From Lachnospiraceae bacterium (lineage in GTDB: Bacteria > Bacillota > Clostridia > Lachnospirales > Lachnospiraceae), in the NCBI GenBank assembly GCA_015057275.1, contig SVEO01000001.1, positions 1-64,000 on the forward strand: 64,000 nt of DNA. The letters are read 5' to 3'. Of this stretch, positions 50,817 to 59,575 are shown in pieces. The notes under the pieces were generated by a model. The model saw nothing but the letters and a program-made list of their open reading frames with translations. It had not been told where the DNA came from and ran no database searches. The first letter of the stretch is position 1. Each line of letters opens with the position of its first letter. Position numbers and translations under genes: made by a program.

Positions 50817-51845
50817 TTATACGATTCCCATTGCAATCTCAACCACCAGCGCCACAATAACCACCAGTGCAGATATAATAAAGCCGTGAATCATCGGGCG
50901 GATACCGGCTTTCTTCATGTTGGAAAAAGATGTGTTCAGACCGATAGCAGCCAATGCACAGACCATAAGGAACTTACTTGCCGTCTTTGTGCCGGACACA
51001 ACCATTGCAGGGATTGGGAAAACACTTGCCACAATAGACATGGCAAGAAATCCGATAATAAACCAAGGGAATATTTTAGGGATACTGAAATTAGCTTTTA
51101 GTTCGCTTCCGTTTTTGCTGTTGGCAATTGCTTCTTTACGCTTTAAGCGAAGCTGCACGAAAGCAAAGCTAATAACGGTAGGTATAATGGCAAGAGTTCT
51201 TGTGAGCTTTACCATTGTAGCAAAATCACCTGCACCCTCGGAAAAAGCATAGCCGGTCGCTACAACGGAGGATGTATCGTTTACCGCTGTTCCTGCCCAA
51301 ATACCAAAGGCTTGGTCAGTCATACCAAGTGCTCTGCCCATAATCGGAAACAAAACAATCATCGCCATATCAAACAAGAAGGTTGCGGACATAGCATAAG
51401 CTACGTCGTTATCGTCTGCATCAATGGTCGGTGCAATGGCGGCAATGGCAGAGCCACCGCAGATTCCCGTACCGGCAGAGATAAGGTTGGAGAGCTTCCA
51501 ATTAAGTCCCAACGCCTTGCCGATGAAATATCCGCCGCCAAAGCAGGTCAGCAGCGTGAATATCATAACAGTAAGGGACATTTTGCCCACATTCAAGATG
51601 GTTGTAATATTGAGAGATAAACCAAGCAGAATGATGGCAAACTTCAATATCTTCTTGGATGTAAATTTGAGTCCTGACTCAAAAATTTTGGTATTCCTCA
51701 AAATGGAATTCATTACCATACCGATAAACATTGCAATAACAGCAGAACCAATAAGGTGAATCGGCAACAAACGTTCAAGCCAACAGGCAAGGAGCGCCAC
51801 GCCTGCAGATAATATTATACCAGGAAACACTTTGAAAACTTTCAT
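50817..51845 (-). CDS. YeiH/UPF0324 family membrane transporter
   Basis: 342-residue integral membrane protein with about ten helices, of the UPF0324/YeiH family of putative sulphate or sulphonate exporters. Family motifs seen are LLGLSLN, SAGTGICGGSAIAA, GIWAGTAVNDTSSVVATG and ALAAIGLNTSF. The divergent LysR-type gene is its likely regulator, as with YeiE-YeiH in E. coli. The substrate is unproven. Confidence 0.9.
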   Translation of the reverse strand: MKVFKVFPGIILSAGVALLACWLERLLPIHLIGSAVIAMFIGMVMNSILRNTKIFESGLKFTSKKILKFAIILLGLSLNITTILNVGKMSLTVMIFTLLTCFGGGYFIGKALGLNWKLSNLISAGTGICGGSAIAAIAPTIDADDNDVAYAMSATFLFDMAMIVLFPIMGRALGMTDQAFGIWAGTAVNDTSSVVATGYAFSEGAGDFATMVKLTRTLAIIPTVISFAFVQLRLKRKEAIANSKNGSELKANFSIPKIFPWFIIGFLAMSIVASVFPIPAMVVSGTKTASKFLMVCALAAIGLNTSFSNMKKAGIRPMIHGFIISALVVIVALVVEIAMGIV

Positions 51846-51879
51846 ATCAAAAATCTCCTAATTTTACTTATACCGCTTG

Positions 51880-51934
51880 ATTATACTGTAATCACATGAT
51901 AAAATCAAATTATTATTTATTATCATCTGATAAT
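51880..51934. promoter_or_regulatory. yeiH promoter and LysR operator region
   Basis: On the minus strand TTGATT (51903-51908), 17 bases and TATAAT (51880-51885) form the yeiH promoter. Upstream, a perfect palindrome, ATTATCA-TC-TGATAAT (51919-51934), lies between the divergent genes and is a likely LysR-type binding site. Confidence 0.65.
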
Positions 51935-51955
51935 ATAATTTAATTGGAGTTTGTT

Positions 51956-52804
51956 ATGTTAGATTATCGAGTATTTACCTTTCTTGCCCTCTATGATGAG
52001 ATGAATTATCGCAGAACTGCTCAAAAACTGAATATGACACAGCCGGGTGTAACCCAACACATTCATTATTTAGAAAACTATTATGGCGTGAAGTTGTTTG
52101 AGTATGACGGACGAACCCTGTCAAAAACTAAGAACGCCGAACGACTCAAACGGTATTTTGACAGCATTAAGGCAGAGGAGGCAAATATACGTGAAAAGTT
52201 TATTCCCACCGATACCGTTCATATGACCGTTGGTGCCACAAAGACAATCGGTGAATTTGTTATCGTGCCGGAGATTTGTTCTTTTCTGCAGACTCCCAAC
52301 CATAATCTTGATCTTATTATAGATAATACGGAAAGCCTATTACATATGCTTGAAAAAGCAGAGATTGATTTTGCGATTATTGAGGGTGTGTTTGACAAAT
52401 CCAAATACGGATATCACCTTTGCAAAAAAGAAGCGTTTGTTGGAGTCTGTGCAAAAAGCCACCCCTTTGCAAACAAAACCGTAACACTTGAAGAGATCTT
52501 TAGCGAAGACATTGTAGTAAGAGAGACATATTCAGGAACAAGAACATTATTACATAATGCTATTACTGACCGGGGCTTTTCCCTTGATAACTTCAATCGC
52601 TGCACATCGGTCAATAACTTTTCCGTGATTTGCGACTTGGTTGCCAATAATAGAGCTATCACCTTTGCATATGAGCCTATCTCCCGATGCCGTGATGGCC
52701 TTGCCACCTTTGCTGTTTCTGATCTGCAGATCAGTGGCGAGTTCAATTTTGTTTATTGCAACGAAAGAATTGCGAAGGAAAAAATCAATATGATTTTTCC
52801 ATAA
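51956..52804 (+). CDS. LysR family transcriptional regulator
   Basis: 282-residue regulator with an N-terminal winged helix (FLALYDEMNYRRTAQKL, TQPGVTQHIHYLE) and a periplasmic-binding-like effector domain (about 90-280). Divergently arranged with the yeiH-like transporter gene, which it probably controls. GGAG before the ATG at 51956 selects that start. The effector is unknown. Confidence 0.9.
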   Translation: MLDYRVFTFLALYDEMNYRRTAQKLNMTQPGVTQHIHYLENYYGVKLFEYDGRTLSKTKNAERLKRYFDSIKAEEANIREKFIPTDTVHMTVGATKTIGEFVIVPEICSFLQTPNHNLDLIIDNTESLLHMLEKAEIDFAIIEGVFDKSKYGYHLCKKEAFVGVCAKSHPFANKTVTLEEIFSEDIVVRETYSGTRTLLHNAITDRGFSLDNFNRCTSVNNFSVICDLVANNRAITFAYEPISRCRDGLATFAVSDLQISGEFNFVYCNERIAKEKINMIFP

Positions 52805-52893
52805 ACAAAGAAATTTTTAAAATCTGCGCAAACAGACGGAAGGATTCAAAAAATTTGACCTTGAAAAGTCACTTATCTACTCGGTTTTATAAC

Positions 52894-52945
52894 AAAGATG
52901 CCATTGAAATCTAAACGATGAAGGTTCGATTTCAATGGCATCTTT
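52894..52945. terminator. terminator of tRNA-Trp gene
   Basis: AAAGATGCCATTGAAATC (52894-52911) and its exact complement (52928-52945) form an 18-bp stem just past tRNA-Trp; it may also end the LysR transcript from the other side. Confidence 0.8.
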
Positions 52946-52951
52946 GTTTCC

Positions 52952-53024
52952 CAGGGGCAGTAGGATTCGAACCCACGACCTGCGGTTTTGGAGACCGATA
53001 TTCTACCAGCTGAACTATACCCCT
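52952..53024 (-). tRNA. tRNA-Trp (CCA)
   Basis: Cloverleaf of 73 bases with acceptor AGGGGTA/TGCCCCT (one G.U pair) and anticodon loop CTCCAAA, anticodon CCA. Own promoter and terminator; CCA tail not encoded. Confidence 0.95.
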
Positions 53025-53042
53025 ATGTTTTGCAACAGGGGT

Positions 53043-53071
53043 ATATTATCACACCCGTCTAAAAATGTCAA
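53043..53071 (-). promoter_or_regulatory. promoter of tRNA-Trp gene
   Basis: Perfect TTGACA (53066-53071), 17-base spacer and TAATAT (53043-53048) on the minus strand. Confidence 0.82.
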
Positions 53072-53088
53072 CGAAAATTTTTGTCATT

Positions 53089-54201
53089 TTATTCGCACCG
53101 CACCATGCGATAAGTAAAGAAACTTTTTCCGAGCGAGTCAGTAACATAGTATGTGATCTGCCACATCGGTCGCGTGCCAAGCTGGTGAATGTCTGTGATG
53201 CCCACATATTCCGTGATATCATTGCCCATCGTGTCGGTCGCGGTCACACCGGCAAGCAAGTCAGCTTCGGTAATTACATCCCCATCTTTTACATTCATCA
53301 CATTTGTCCCCTTAATCTGCGGGCGCTGTGTATGCCACGGATTTTCCGGATCCGGGTCGGTCGGGTCCCAGTTTGCATACGGGCTGTCTTCCGGAATCTT
53401 TACCATTACCGGTTTGCCGAGTGGCCCCGAATTTGTGCTATTCTCATAGACCTCTACTCCGGTTCCCTGCGGACAGTTGTCATAAATCCACTTTGCATCC
53501 GCTACGCACAAGCGAATACAACCGAGCGAGGCCGGATCGCCAAGCTTGTTAAACTCTACCGTTTCAATATCGTCTTTGCTCTGCGAGTAACACGGCACCG
53601 CGTGGAACATGATTTTACCGTTAATACGAATCGCATACTGTGAATAAGTACTGTCCACCATCAGACGCCATTCATACATATCGCTGGTCGTAAACTGTCC
53701 GACCGGTGTTACTTTTCCTTCTCTTGCGGTCGAGCAAACCATCGCACGTACCGGAATCGAATATTGACCATATTCATCCATTCCGTACACAGTCACGCAA
53801 TTTAACGCTACATTAACTTTAATATAATACGGATATTTCACATCCGCCGGCGGCATGTAATCCTCATTGACAAATGTAATCTTCTGCACGGCGTCGGATA
53901 TTTCCTGCGCCGTCTTCGTTTCCACATCAAATATAACATTTACCTGCGGTATTGTTGTCGGCTGCCCGGTCGTTGCTTCCTCCTGCGTACCAGTTGTCGA
54001 ATTTTCCCTGTCGGTCGTTGCATTCTCGCCGGCAGTGTCTTTTTCGCCGGTTGTCACACTTTCTGTTGTCTCATTTTCTGAATGCATTTCTTCACCCTTC
54101 ATTTTTCCGTTGTCACAATATAATATGCAGGCAACGAGAACGCATACCGATGCCGCGATAAAAATCCATTCTTTTTTACGCTTTTTTAATTTATGTAACA
54201 T
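53089..54201 (-). CDS. L,D-transpeptidase (YkuD domain)
   Basis: 370-residue cell-wall enzyme that forms 3-3 peptidoglycan cross-links or attaches proteins. One N-terminal membrane helix (about 12-30), a Thr/Glu-rich linker (about 37-85), then a YkuD domain with His200 (FHAVP) and the catalytic Cys228 motif SLGCIRL. A C-terminal Ig-like domain ends the protein. AGGGG precedes the ATG at 54201. It follows the DUF815 gene by 11 bases. Confidence 0.92.
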   Translation of the reverse strand: MLHKLKKRKKEWIFIAASVCVLVACILYCDNGKMKGEEMHSENETTESVTTGEKDTAGENATTDRENSTTGTQEEATTGQPTTIPQVNVIFDVETKTAQEISDAVQKITFVNEDYMPPADVKYPYYIKVNVALNCVTVYGMDEYGQYSIPVRAMVCSTAREGKVTPVGQFTTSDMYEWRLMVDSTYSQYAIRINGKIMFHAVPCYSQSKDDIETVEFNKLGDPASLGCIRLCVADAKWIYDNCPQGTGVEVYENSTNSGPLGKPVMVKIPEDSPYANWDPTDPDPENPWHTQRPQIKGTNVMNVKDGDVITEADLLAGVTATDTMGNDITEYVGITDIHQLGTRPMWQITYYVTDSLGKSFFTYRMVRCE

Positions 54202-54212
54202 CAAAATTTCCC

Positions 54213-55532
54213 CTAATTATCTTTTCTCTGCCCCGCGAGATAGTCCGCAAATTGCTGCGCGGTTCTTCCCGACATACCTCCGTGGCTGATTTCCCATTTG
54301 TTTGCTTCCTTCAAAATTTCTTCTTCTGACATCGTAATTTCCGGATAACGCTTCGTTAATCCGAGAACGATTTCGTTAAAATCCTTTTTGCCCGGCTTTG
54401 AAAAACCGATTTTTACGCCAAAACGGTTTACCAGCGAGAGCTTTTCTTCCATCGTGTCAGAATGGTGCAAACCATTACTGCGCTGCATGTCATCGCGGTC
54501 ATTCCATGTTTCTTTAATTAAATGTCTGCGGTTCGATGTCGCGTAAATCAGTACATTATCCGGCTTCGTCTCCACTCCGCCCTCTATGACTGCCTTCAGA
54601 TATTTATACTCAATCTCGAACTCCTCGAACGATAAATCGTCCATATAAATAATGTAACGGTAATTGCGGTTCTTAACATGCGCAATCACAGCCGACAAAT
54701 CCTGAAACTGGTGCTTGTAAATCTCAATCATGCGCAGTCCCTTGTCGTAATACTGGTTAACAATCGCCTTGATACTCGTCGATTTTCCGGTGCCGGAATC
54801 GCCGTAAAGCAACACATTGTTGGCACGCCTGCCCTCCACAAACGCCTCCGTATTATCAATCAGTTTCTGCTTCTGAATCTCGTAACCGATTAAGTCGGTC
54901 AGCATTACCTTATCCATATTGTTAATCGGGTAAAATTCCAGCTCGTCATCCTTCGAACGGCCGATGCGGAACGCCTTATTCAAGCCAAACATGCCCACGC
55001 CGTATGCCTTATAAAAGCCGGTTATCGCCTCAAACATCTCGTCCGCATTGGCAACCTCTGCCAATTGCAAGCTCAGCACCTGCACCTTTTCGCTGACATT
55101 TTTATTGTACATACGCTCCTTTTTTGCAATCGCAGTGTAATCCGAAATAGCTGAGAAACAATGGATGTCCAGCGCCTGCTCAATCTCAAAAAAATCGTAA
55201 TGGAATAACTTACGGAATACCTCAAAGTCACTCTTTGCAAAAAAGTTTACACTGCCGTCATTCGCGCCTGTCTTCTCACAGGTCAAGCTGAATGGATTCT
55301 CGTCCGTAATCAACAAAAACGTCAAATAATTGTGCCACAAATTTGTGTTAAAACCATATTGTGTTGCCACTTCTAACAATCGTTTCATTTCTATATAAAT
55401 GTCGGTTGTCAGTTCCTCCTTTGAAGCTGTGCCCGCGTGAAATCGGCGGAACACATCGCCCAGCTTTGTCAAGATACTCTCCCCACTCATATCCCGATAC
55501 AAAATCAATTTCGCAAGCTCTCTATGCATCAT
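54213..55532 (-). CDS. DUF815 family AAA-type ATPase
   Basis: 439-residue P-loop protein with Walker [10 protein letters not shown] (residues 244-252), Walker [12 protein letters not shown] and a sensor-like [13 protein letters not shown]. It belongs to the DUF815 group of predicted ATPases; function unknown. The N-terminal 200 residues are helical and unlike any domain I recognise. Two adjacent ATGs (55532, 55529) follow GGAGG at three and six bases; the second may be used. Confidence 0.88.
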   Translation of the reverse strand: MMHRELAKLILYRDMSGESILTKLGDVFRRFHAGTASKEELTTDIYIEMKRLLEVATQYGFNTNLWHNYLTFLLITDENPFSLTCEKTGANDGSVNFFAKSDFEVFRKLFHYDFFEIEQALDIHCFSAISDYTAIAKKERMYNKNVSEKVQVLSLQLAEVANADEMFEAITGFYKAYGVGMFGLNKAFRIGRSKDDELEFYPINNMDKVMLTDLIGYEIQKQKLIDNTEAFVEGRRANNVLLYGDSGTGKSTSIKAIVNQYYDKGLRMIEIYKHQFQDLSAVIAHVKNRNYRYIIYMDDLSFEEFEIEYKYLKAVIEGGVETKPDNVLIYATSNRRHLIKETWNDRDDMQRSNGLHHSDTMEEKLSLVNRFGVKIGFSKPGKKDFNEIVLGLTKRYPEITMSEEEILKEANKWEISHGGMSGRTAQQFADYLAGQRKDN

Positions 55533-55700
55533 AAACCTCCGGTTATGTTAACTTTCCTCTTTGTCTCACTATCATACACTATTTTCCGACTTTTGAAAAC
55601 GTAATTTGACAAACTATTTTCATTTCCTTCTTGGTAGTTTTTACCATATAAAATTTTGCTCTATTGCTGCAACAGGTTGTGAAACTATGCGGCGGGCTAT

Positions 55701-55738
55701 AAAAAGCGCTTGCAAAAAGAAATACCTTGTGCTATGTT
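55701..55738 (+). promoter_or_regulatory. promoter with cre-like site
   Basis: TTGCAA (55710-55715), 17 bases and TATGTT (55733-55738). AAAAAGCGCTTGCA (55701-55714) overlaps the -35 box and matches the catabolite-response consensus except at the first two positions. A near-perfect inverted repeat (55748-55757 with 55764-55773) follows in the leader. The rest of 55533-55700 shows nothing. Confidence 0.5.
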
Positions 55739-55810
55739 ATGTGTCAACATACATGTGACAAGACACCTGTATGACAGATATGCCAAAATGAACTTCGGAG
55801 GTAAATTAAA

Positions 55811-56878
55811 ATGAAAAAAGAAAACAAGTTTCTTCAATTTTTGAAGCGAAAGAACATCGTGATTTCCGCAAAACGTTACGGCATTGACGCACTGGGCGCG
55901 ATGGCACAAGGTCTTTTCGCATCATTGCTCATCGGTACGATTATCGCCACCGCGGGCGAGCAGTTTCATCTGCCGTTCTTTGTAGAGGCCGGCGGCTATG
56001 CAAAGGCCGTTGCTGGTCCGGCCATGGCACTGGCCATTGGTTACGCGCTGCAGGCTCCGCCGCTTGTGCTTTTCTCTTTGCTGGCAGTCGGAAATGCAGC
56101 CAACACGCTCGGTGGTGCAGGCGGCCCGCTCGCTGTGCTTTTTGTAGCAATTATCGCGGCAGAGTGCGGTAAAGTGGTTTCCAAAGAAACCAAAGTGGAT
56201 ATTTTAGTAACACCGGCGGTAACGATTCTTGTCGGCGTGGCAGTTTCCGTGCTGTGCGCTCCGACCATCGGCGCTGCAGCACAGAAGGTTGGCGATTTTA
56301 TTATGTGGGCGACCGATTTGCAGCCATTCCTGATGGGTATTTTAGTTTCCGCAGTTGTTGGTATCGCGCTGACCCTACCAATCAGTAGCGCAGCGATTTG
56401 TGCAGCGCTGGGACTGACCGGTCTGGCCGGTGGTGCAGCGGTTGCCGGATGTTGCGCACACATGGTCGGTTTCGCGATTATGAGCTTTAAGGAAAATCGC
56501 TGGGGTGGACTCGTTTCTCAGGGACTTGGCACCAGTATGCTGCAGATGGGCAACATTGTGAAAAAGCCGATTCTTTTCCTGCCGCCAATTATCACTTCGA
56601 TGATTACCGGTCCGCTTGCTACCTGCTTATTCAAGCTGGAAATGAACGGCCCTGCCGTTTCCTCCGGTATGGGCACCTGCGGTCTTGTCGGCCAGATTGG
56701 CGTCTACACCGGTTGGGTTGCCGACGTAGCTGCCGGTACAAAAGATGCTATCACATCTATGGACTGGATTGGGCTTGTGCTCATTTGTTTTATCCTTCCG
56801 GGCATCCTGACATGGCTCATCGGTAAATTATTCCGTAAGGTCGGATTAATTAAGGAAGGCGATTTGACATTGGACTAA
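55811..56878 (+). CDS. PTS-type membrane transporter subunit IIC
   Basis: 355-residue membrane protein with about ten helices, of the PTS EIIC-like family that lacks fused IIA/IIB domains. Gly/Ala-rich helices and a GAMAQGLFASLLIGTI start are typical. No IIA or IIB gene is adjacent, so it may not be a phosphotransferase. It leads an operon whose second gene is a mutarotase-like enzyme, which supports a sugar or sugar-like substrate (inference). A GGAGG-type site precedes the ATG. Confidence 0.82.
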   Translation: MKKENKFLQFLKRKNIVISAKRYGIDALGAMAQGLFASLLIGTIIATAGEQFHLPFFVEAGGYAKAVAGPAMALAIGYALQAPPLVLFSLLAVGNAANTLGGAGGPLAVLFVAIIAAECGKVVSKETKVDILVTPAVTILVGVAVSVLCAPTIGAAAQKVGDFIMWATDLQPFLMGILVSAVVGIALTLPISSAAICAALGLTGLAGGAAVAGCCAHMVGFAIMSFKENRWGGLVSQGLGTSMLQMGNIVKKPILFLPPIITSMITGPLATCLFKLEMNGPAVSSGMGTCGLVGQIGVYTGWVADVAAGTKDAITSMDWIGLVLICFILPGILTWLIGKLFRKVGLIKEGDLTLD

Positions 56879-56928
56879 TTTCGTGGTATGTTTGAGAGGT
56901 AAAACCAACAAAGGAGATTACATACTTT

Positions 56929-57801
56929 ATGGCAATTTACAGTTTAAAAAATAATCTTCTTACCATTCAGGTAAATTCCTTTGGCGCTGAACTCTGTTGC
57001 ATCCGCGATAACTTCTGCGCTGCCGAATATCTTTGGAATGGGGACGCACGTTATTGGAAACGCTTCGCCCCTGTACTTTTTCCGATTGTGGGAAATGTAA
57101 AAAACAAACAATATACCTATAAAGACAAAACATACACTCTGCCGCAGCACGGTTTCGCGCGCGACATGGAATTTACACTCGTTTCGCAGACCGAAAATGA
57201 GATTTGGTTTGAGTTGCGAGATACTGCAGAAACGCGTGCGGTTTACCCGTTTGCGTTCTCATTAAAAATCGGTTACCGTCTGACTGCACGCTGTGTGGAG
57301 ACGATGTGGGAAGTAAAAAACCTCGGCGACGAGACGATGCACTTCTCCATCGGCGGCCATCCGGGATTCTTCTGTCCGGAGCCGAAAAAACGTCAGACCG
57401 ATTACTATTTTTCCTTTGATACCGCAAAAGATTTGATTTACGATAAGTTAGATGCGAGCGGTCTCGTAGCATCGGACGACAATGTATTACCTTTAAACGG
57501 CAGTCTGTTGCCGATTACCGAGGGTATGTTTGATGGGGACGCACTGATTTTCGAACATCATCAGGCACACCGTGTTTCGATTTTGCGCATGGACTACACC
57601 CCGTATATTACCGTCGAATTTGACGCACCGCTATTTGGTCTTTGGTCGCCGGCGGGCAAGAATGCACCTTTTGTCTGCATCGAGCCTTGGTACGGCAGAG
57701 CTGACCGCGCAGATTTTGACGGCACGCTTGCTGAGCGCGAATGGGGCAATTCGTTAGCCGCAGGCGAAGTGTTCACAACGAGTTACCGCATTTACGTATA
57801 A
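56929..57801 (+). CDS. aldose 1-epimerase-like protein (LacX type)
   Basis: 290-residue galactose-mutarotase-fold protein. The conserved FPIVGNVKN, PQHGFARDM, SIGGHPGF and EPWYGRAD stretches carry the His and Glu residues used for sugar ring opening. It belongs to the LacX/YihR-like branch rather than classical GalM, and its sugar is unknown. Second gene of the operon. Confidence 0.9.
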   Translation: MAIYSLKNNLLTIQVNSFGAELCCIRDNFCAAEYLWNGDARYWKRFAPVLFPIVGNVKNKQYTYKDKTYTLPQHGFARDMEFTLVSQTENEIWFELRDTAETRAVYPFAFSLKIGYRLTARCVETMWEVKNLGDETMHFSIGGHPGFFCPEPKKRQTDYYFSFDTAKDLIYDKLDASGLVASDDNVLPLNGSLLPITEGMFDGDALIFEHHQAHRVSILRMDYTPYITVEFDAPLFGLWSPAGKNAPFVCIEPWYGRADRADFDGTLAEREWGNSLAAGEVFTTSYRIYV

Positions 57802-57826
57802 TCACATTTTGTAGGATTACATCAAT

Positions 57827-58969
57827 ATGGACAAACAGATTATTTTACAAAAACACGGCGAATATCTGATTCGCTTTCTTGCAAGTACATTAAAGGGCAA
57901 TGTCCCATCCGACTTACCTCAGGAATTATCCTGGGGTAAGTTTTATGCTTTGGCGAAGCAACATTGTGTGACCGGCATGCTCTCTGCCGGTGCGCAAGGC
58001 ATGGTCACACCGCCGGAGCCGAATGTGCTGGCGCAGTTTCAAAAAGATGCACAGCGCCAGATGCAGATGGGGCTCTTGCAACTTTTTGAACGCGATGTTC
58101 TTTGTGAGGCACTGACGTCGGCCGGTGTCTCCATTTTACCGCTCAAAGGTTGTCTGATGAAAGAAATGTACCCGGCCGTTGAATATCGCTACATGGGCGA
58201 TTTAGACATTCTTTTTGATGTCACAAAAGATGCGCAGGTGCAGGCGATTTTGGAAGAGAACGGATATATGGCGGAGCACGTTGGCATTCAGCATGACGAT
58301 TCGTACAGCAAGCCACCGTACATGCATGTGGAAATGCACCGTTCGATGGTTCCGGCGGACTCCGAGTATTTTCCGTATTACGAGAACATCTTTGACCGCG
58401 CGCATCCATTGCCGGAAAATCCACATCACTACACGCTTTCTTGGGATGATTTCTACATTTTTATGCTCGTGCATCTGTACAAACACCACACCGAAGGCGG
58501 CAGCGGTATCCGCTCGATTATGGACATTTATGTGTTCTTAGAGGCGCACGAAAACGACTTGCACCGTGACTATTTGGCACAGGAATTTGATAAACTTGGA
58601 ATTACCGATTTTGTCACCTCGATGGAGGCGCTGGCGAAAGATTGGTTTGCAGATGAGCAGTTTTCGGAAGAATTTGCAGGTCTCACATTGTATATTTTGA
58701 GCAGTGGTGTCTTTGGTACAAAAGACCATTATATCGAGAACCGCCTGAAAAAATACGAGAGCGGTGCGCGTTCGCCTTTGGCTGCGAAGCTCAGCTATTT
58801 TTATCATCGAGTGTTCCCGGGCATGCAGGTTCTGTATCTCAATTATCCAGTTTTGAAAAAATGGAAGATTCTTACCCCATTCTGCTGGGCCCACCGCCTG
58901 ATTTACGCAGTCGTTTGCAAACGGGATATTGTCGCAAAAGAATTTGATGGAATGAAGGAGATGAAATAA
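57827..58969 (+). CDS. uncharacterised nucleotidyltransferase-family protein
   Basis: 380-residue protein of the putative nucleotidyltransferase family that is often found near polysaccharide genes. The signature LPLKGCLMKE followed by YRYMGDLDILF holds the Asp-x-Asp metal pair of the fold. The rest is helical. Substrate and role are unknown. It lies 25 bases behind the mutarotase-like gene and two bases before the flavin reductase gene. Confidence 0.82.
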   Translation: MDKQIILQKHGEYLIRFLASTLKGNVPSDLPQELSWGKFYALAKQHCVTGMLSAGAQGMVTPPEPNVLAQFQKDAQRQMQMGLLQLFERDVLCEALTSAGVSILPLKGCLMKEMYPAVEYRYMGDLDILFDVTKDAQVQAILEENGYMAEHVGIQHDDSYSKPPYMHVEMHRSMVPADSEYFPYYENIFDRAHPLPENPHHYTLSWDDFYIFMLVHLYKHHTEGGSGIRSIMDIYVFLEAHENDLHRDYLAQEFDKLGITDFVTSMEALAKDWFADEQFSEEFAGLTLYILSSGVFGTKDHYIENRLKKYESGARSPLAAKLSYFYHRVFPGMQVLYLNYPVLKKWKILTPFCWAHRLIYAVVCKRDIVAKEFDGMKEMK

Positions 58970-58971
58970 TT

Positions 58972-59532
58972 ATGGCAAGACAGACTTGGAAACCAGGCAA
59001 TATGCTTTATCCGGTGCCGGCAGTGATGGTAAGTTGCCAGCGACCGGGCGAAAAGCCAAATATTATCACAATTGCATGGGCTGGCACCACAAACAGTGAC
59101 AAGCCAATGGTATCAATTTCGATTCGTCCGGAGCGCTACTCATATGATATTATCAAAGAGACCGGAGAGTTCGTCATCAACCTGACGACAAAGGATTTGG
59201 TTTACGCAACCGACTACTGTGGTGTAAAATCGGGTCGTAATATCGATAAATTCAAAGAAATGAATTTGACCCCGAACCCATCCGTGGCAGTTTCCTGTCC
59301 GGGCATCGCCGAAAGTCCGGTCAACATCGAATGTAAGGTAACACAGATTGTACCGCTCGGCAGTCACGATTTATTCCTCGCGGAAGTTGTGCAGGTAACG
59401 GTCGATGAGAAATACATGGACAAATCCGGAAAATTCCACTTAAACGACTTAGGGCTCGTCGCCTACTCGCACGGCGAATACTTCCTGTTAGGAGAAAAGC
59501 TAGGTAAGTTTGGATATTCGGTAAAGAAGTAA
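58972..59532 (+). CDS. flavin reductase family FMN-binding protein
   Basis: 186-residue split-barrel flavoprotein of the flavin reductase domain family; members use NAD(P)H to reduce FMN, or bind FMN for another role. The AWAGTTNSDKPMVSISIRPERYS region fits the FMN site (shown only in part), with GEFVINL and a typical C-terminal strand. A GGAG site lies inside the end of the upstream gene. Last gene of the operon. Confidence 0.88.
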   Translation: MARQTWKPGNMLYPVPAVMVSCQRPGEKPNIITIAWAGTTNSDKPMVSISIRPERYSYDIIKETGEFVINLTTKDLVYATDYCGVKSGRNIDKFKEMNLTPNPSVAVSCPGIAESPVNIECKVTQIVPLGSHDLFLAEVVQVTVDEKYMDKSGKFHLNDLGLVAYSHGEYFLLGEKLGKFGYSVKK

Positions 59533-59541
59533 AAATACAAA

Positions 59542-59575
59542 GAGAGCCAGCAAAACTGCTGGCTCCTTCTTATAT
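59542..59575. terminator. terminator between convergent operons
   Basis: GAGCCAGCA (59544-59552) and TGCTGGCTC (59557-59565) form a 9-bp stem with an AAAC loop, followed by CTTCTTATATTT on the plus strand. It lies between the flavin reductase gene and metH. Confidence 0.8.
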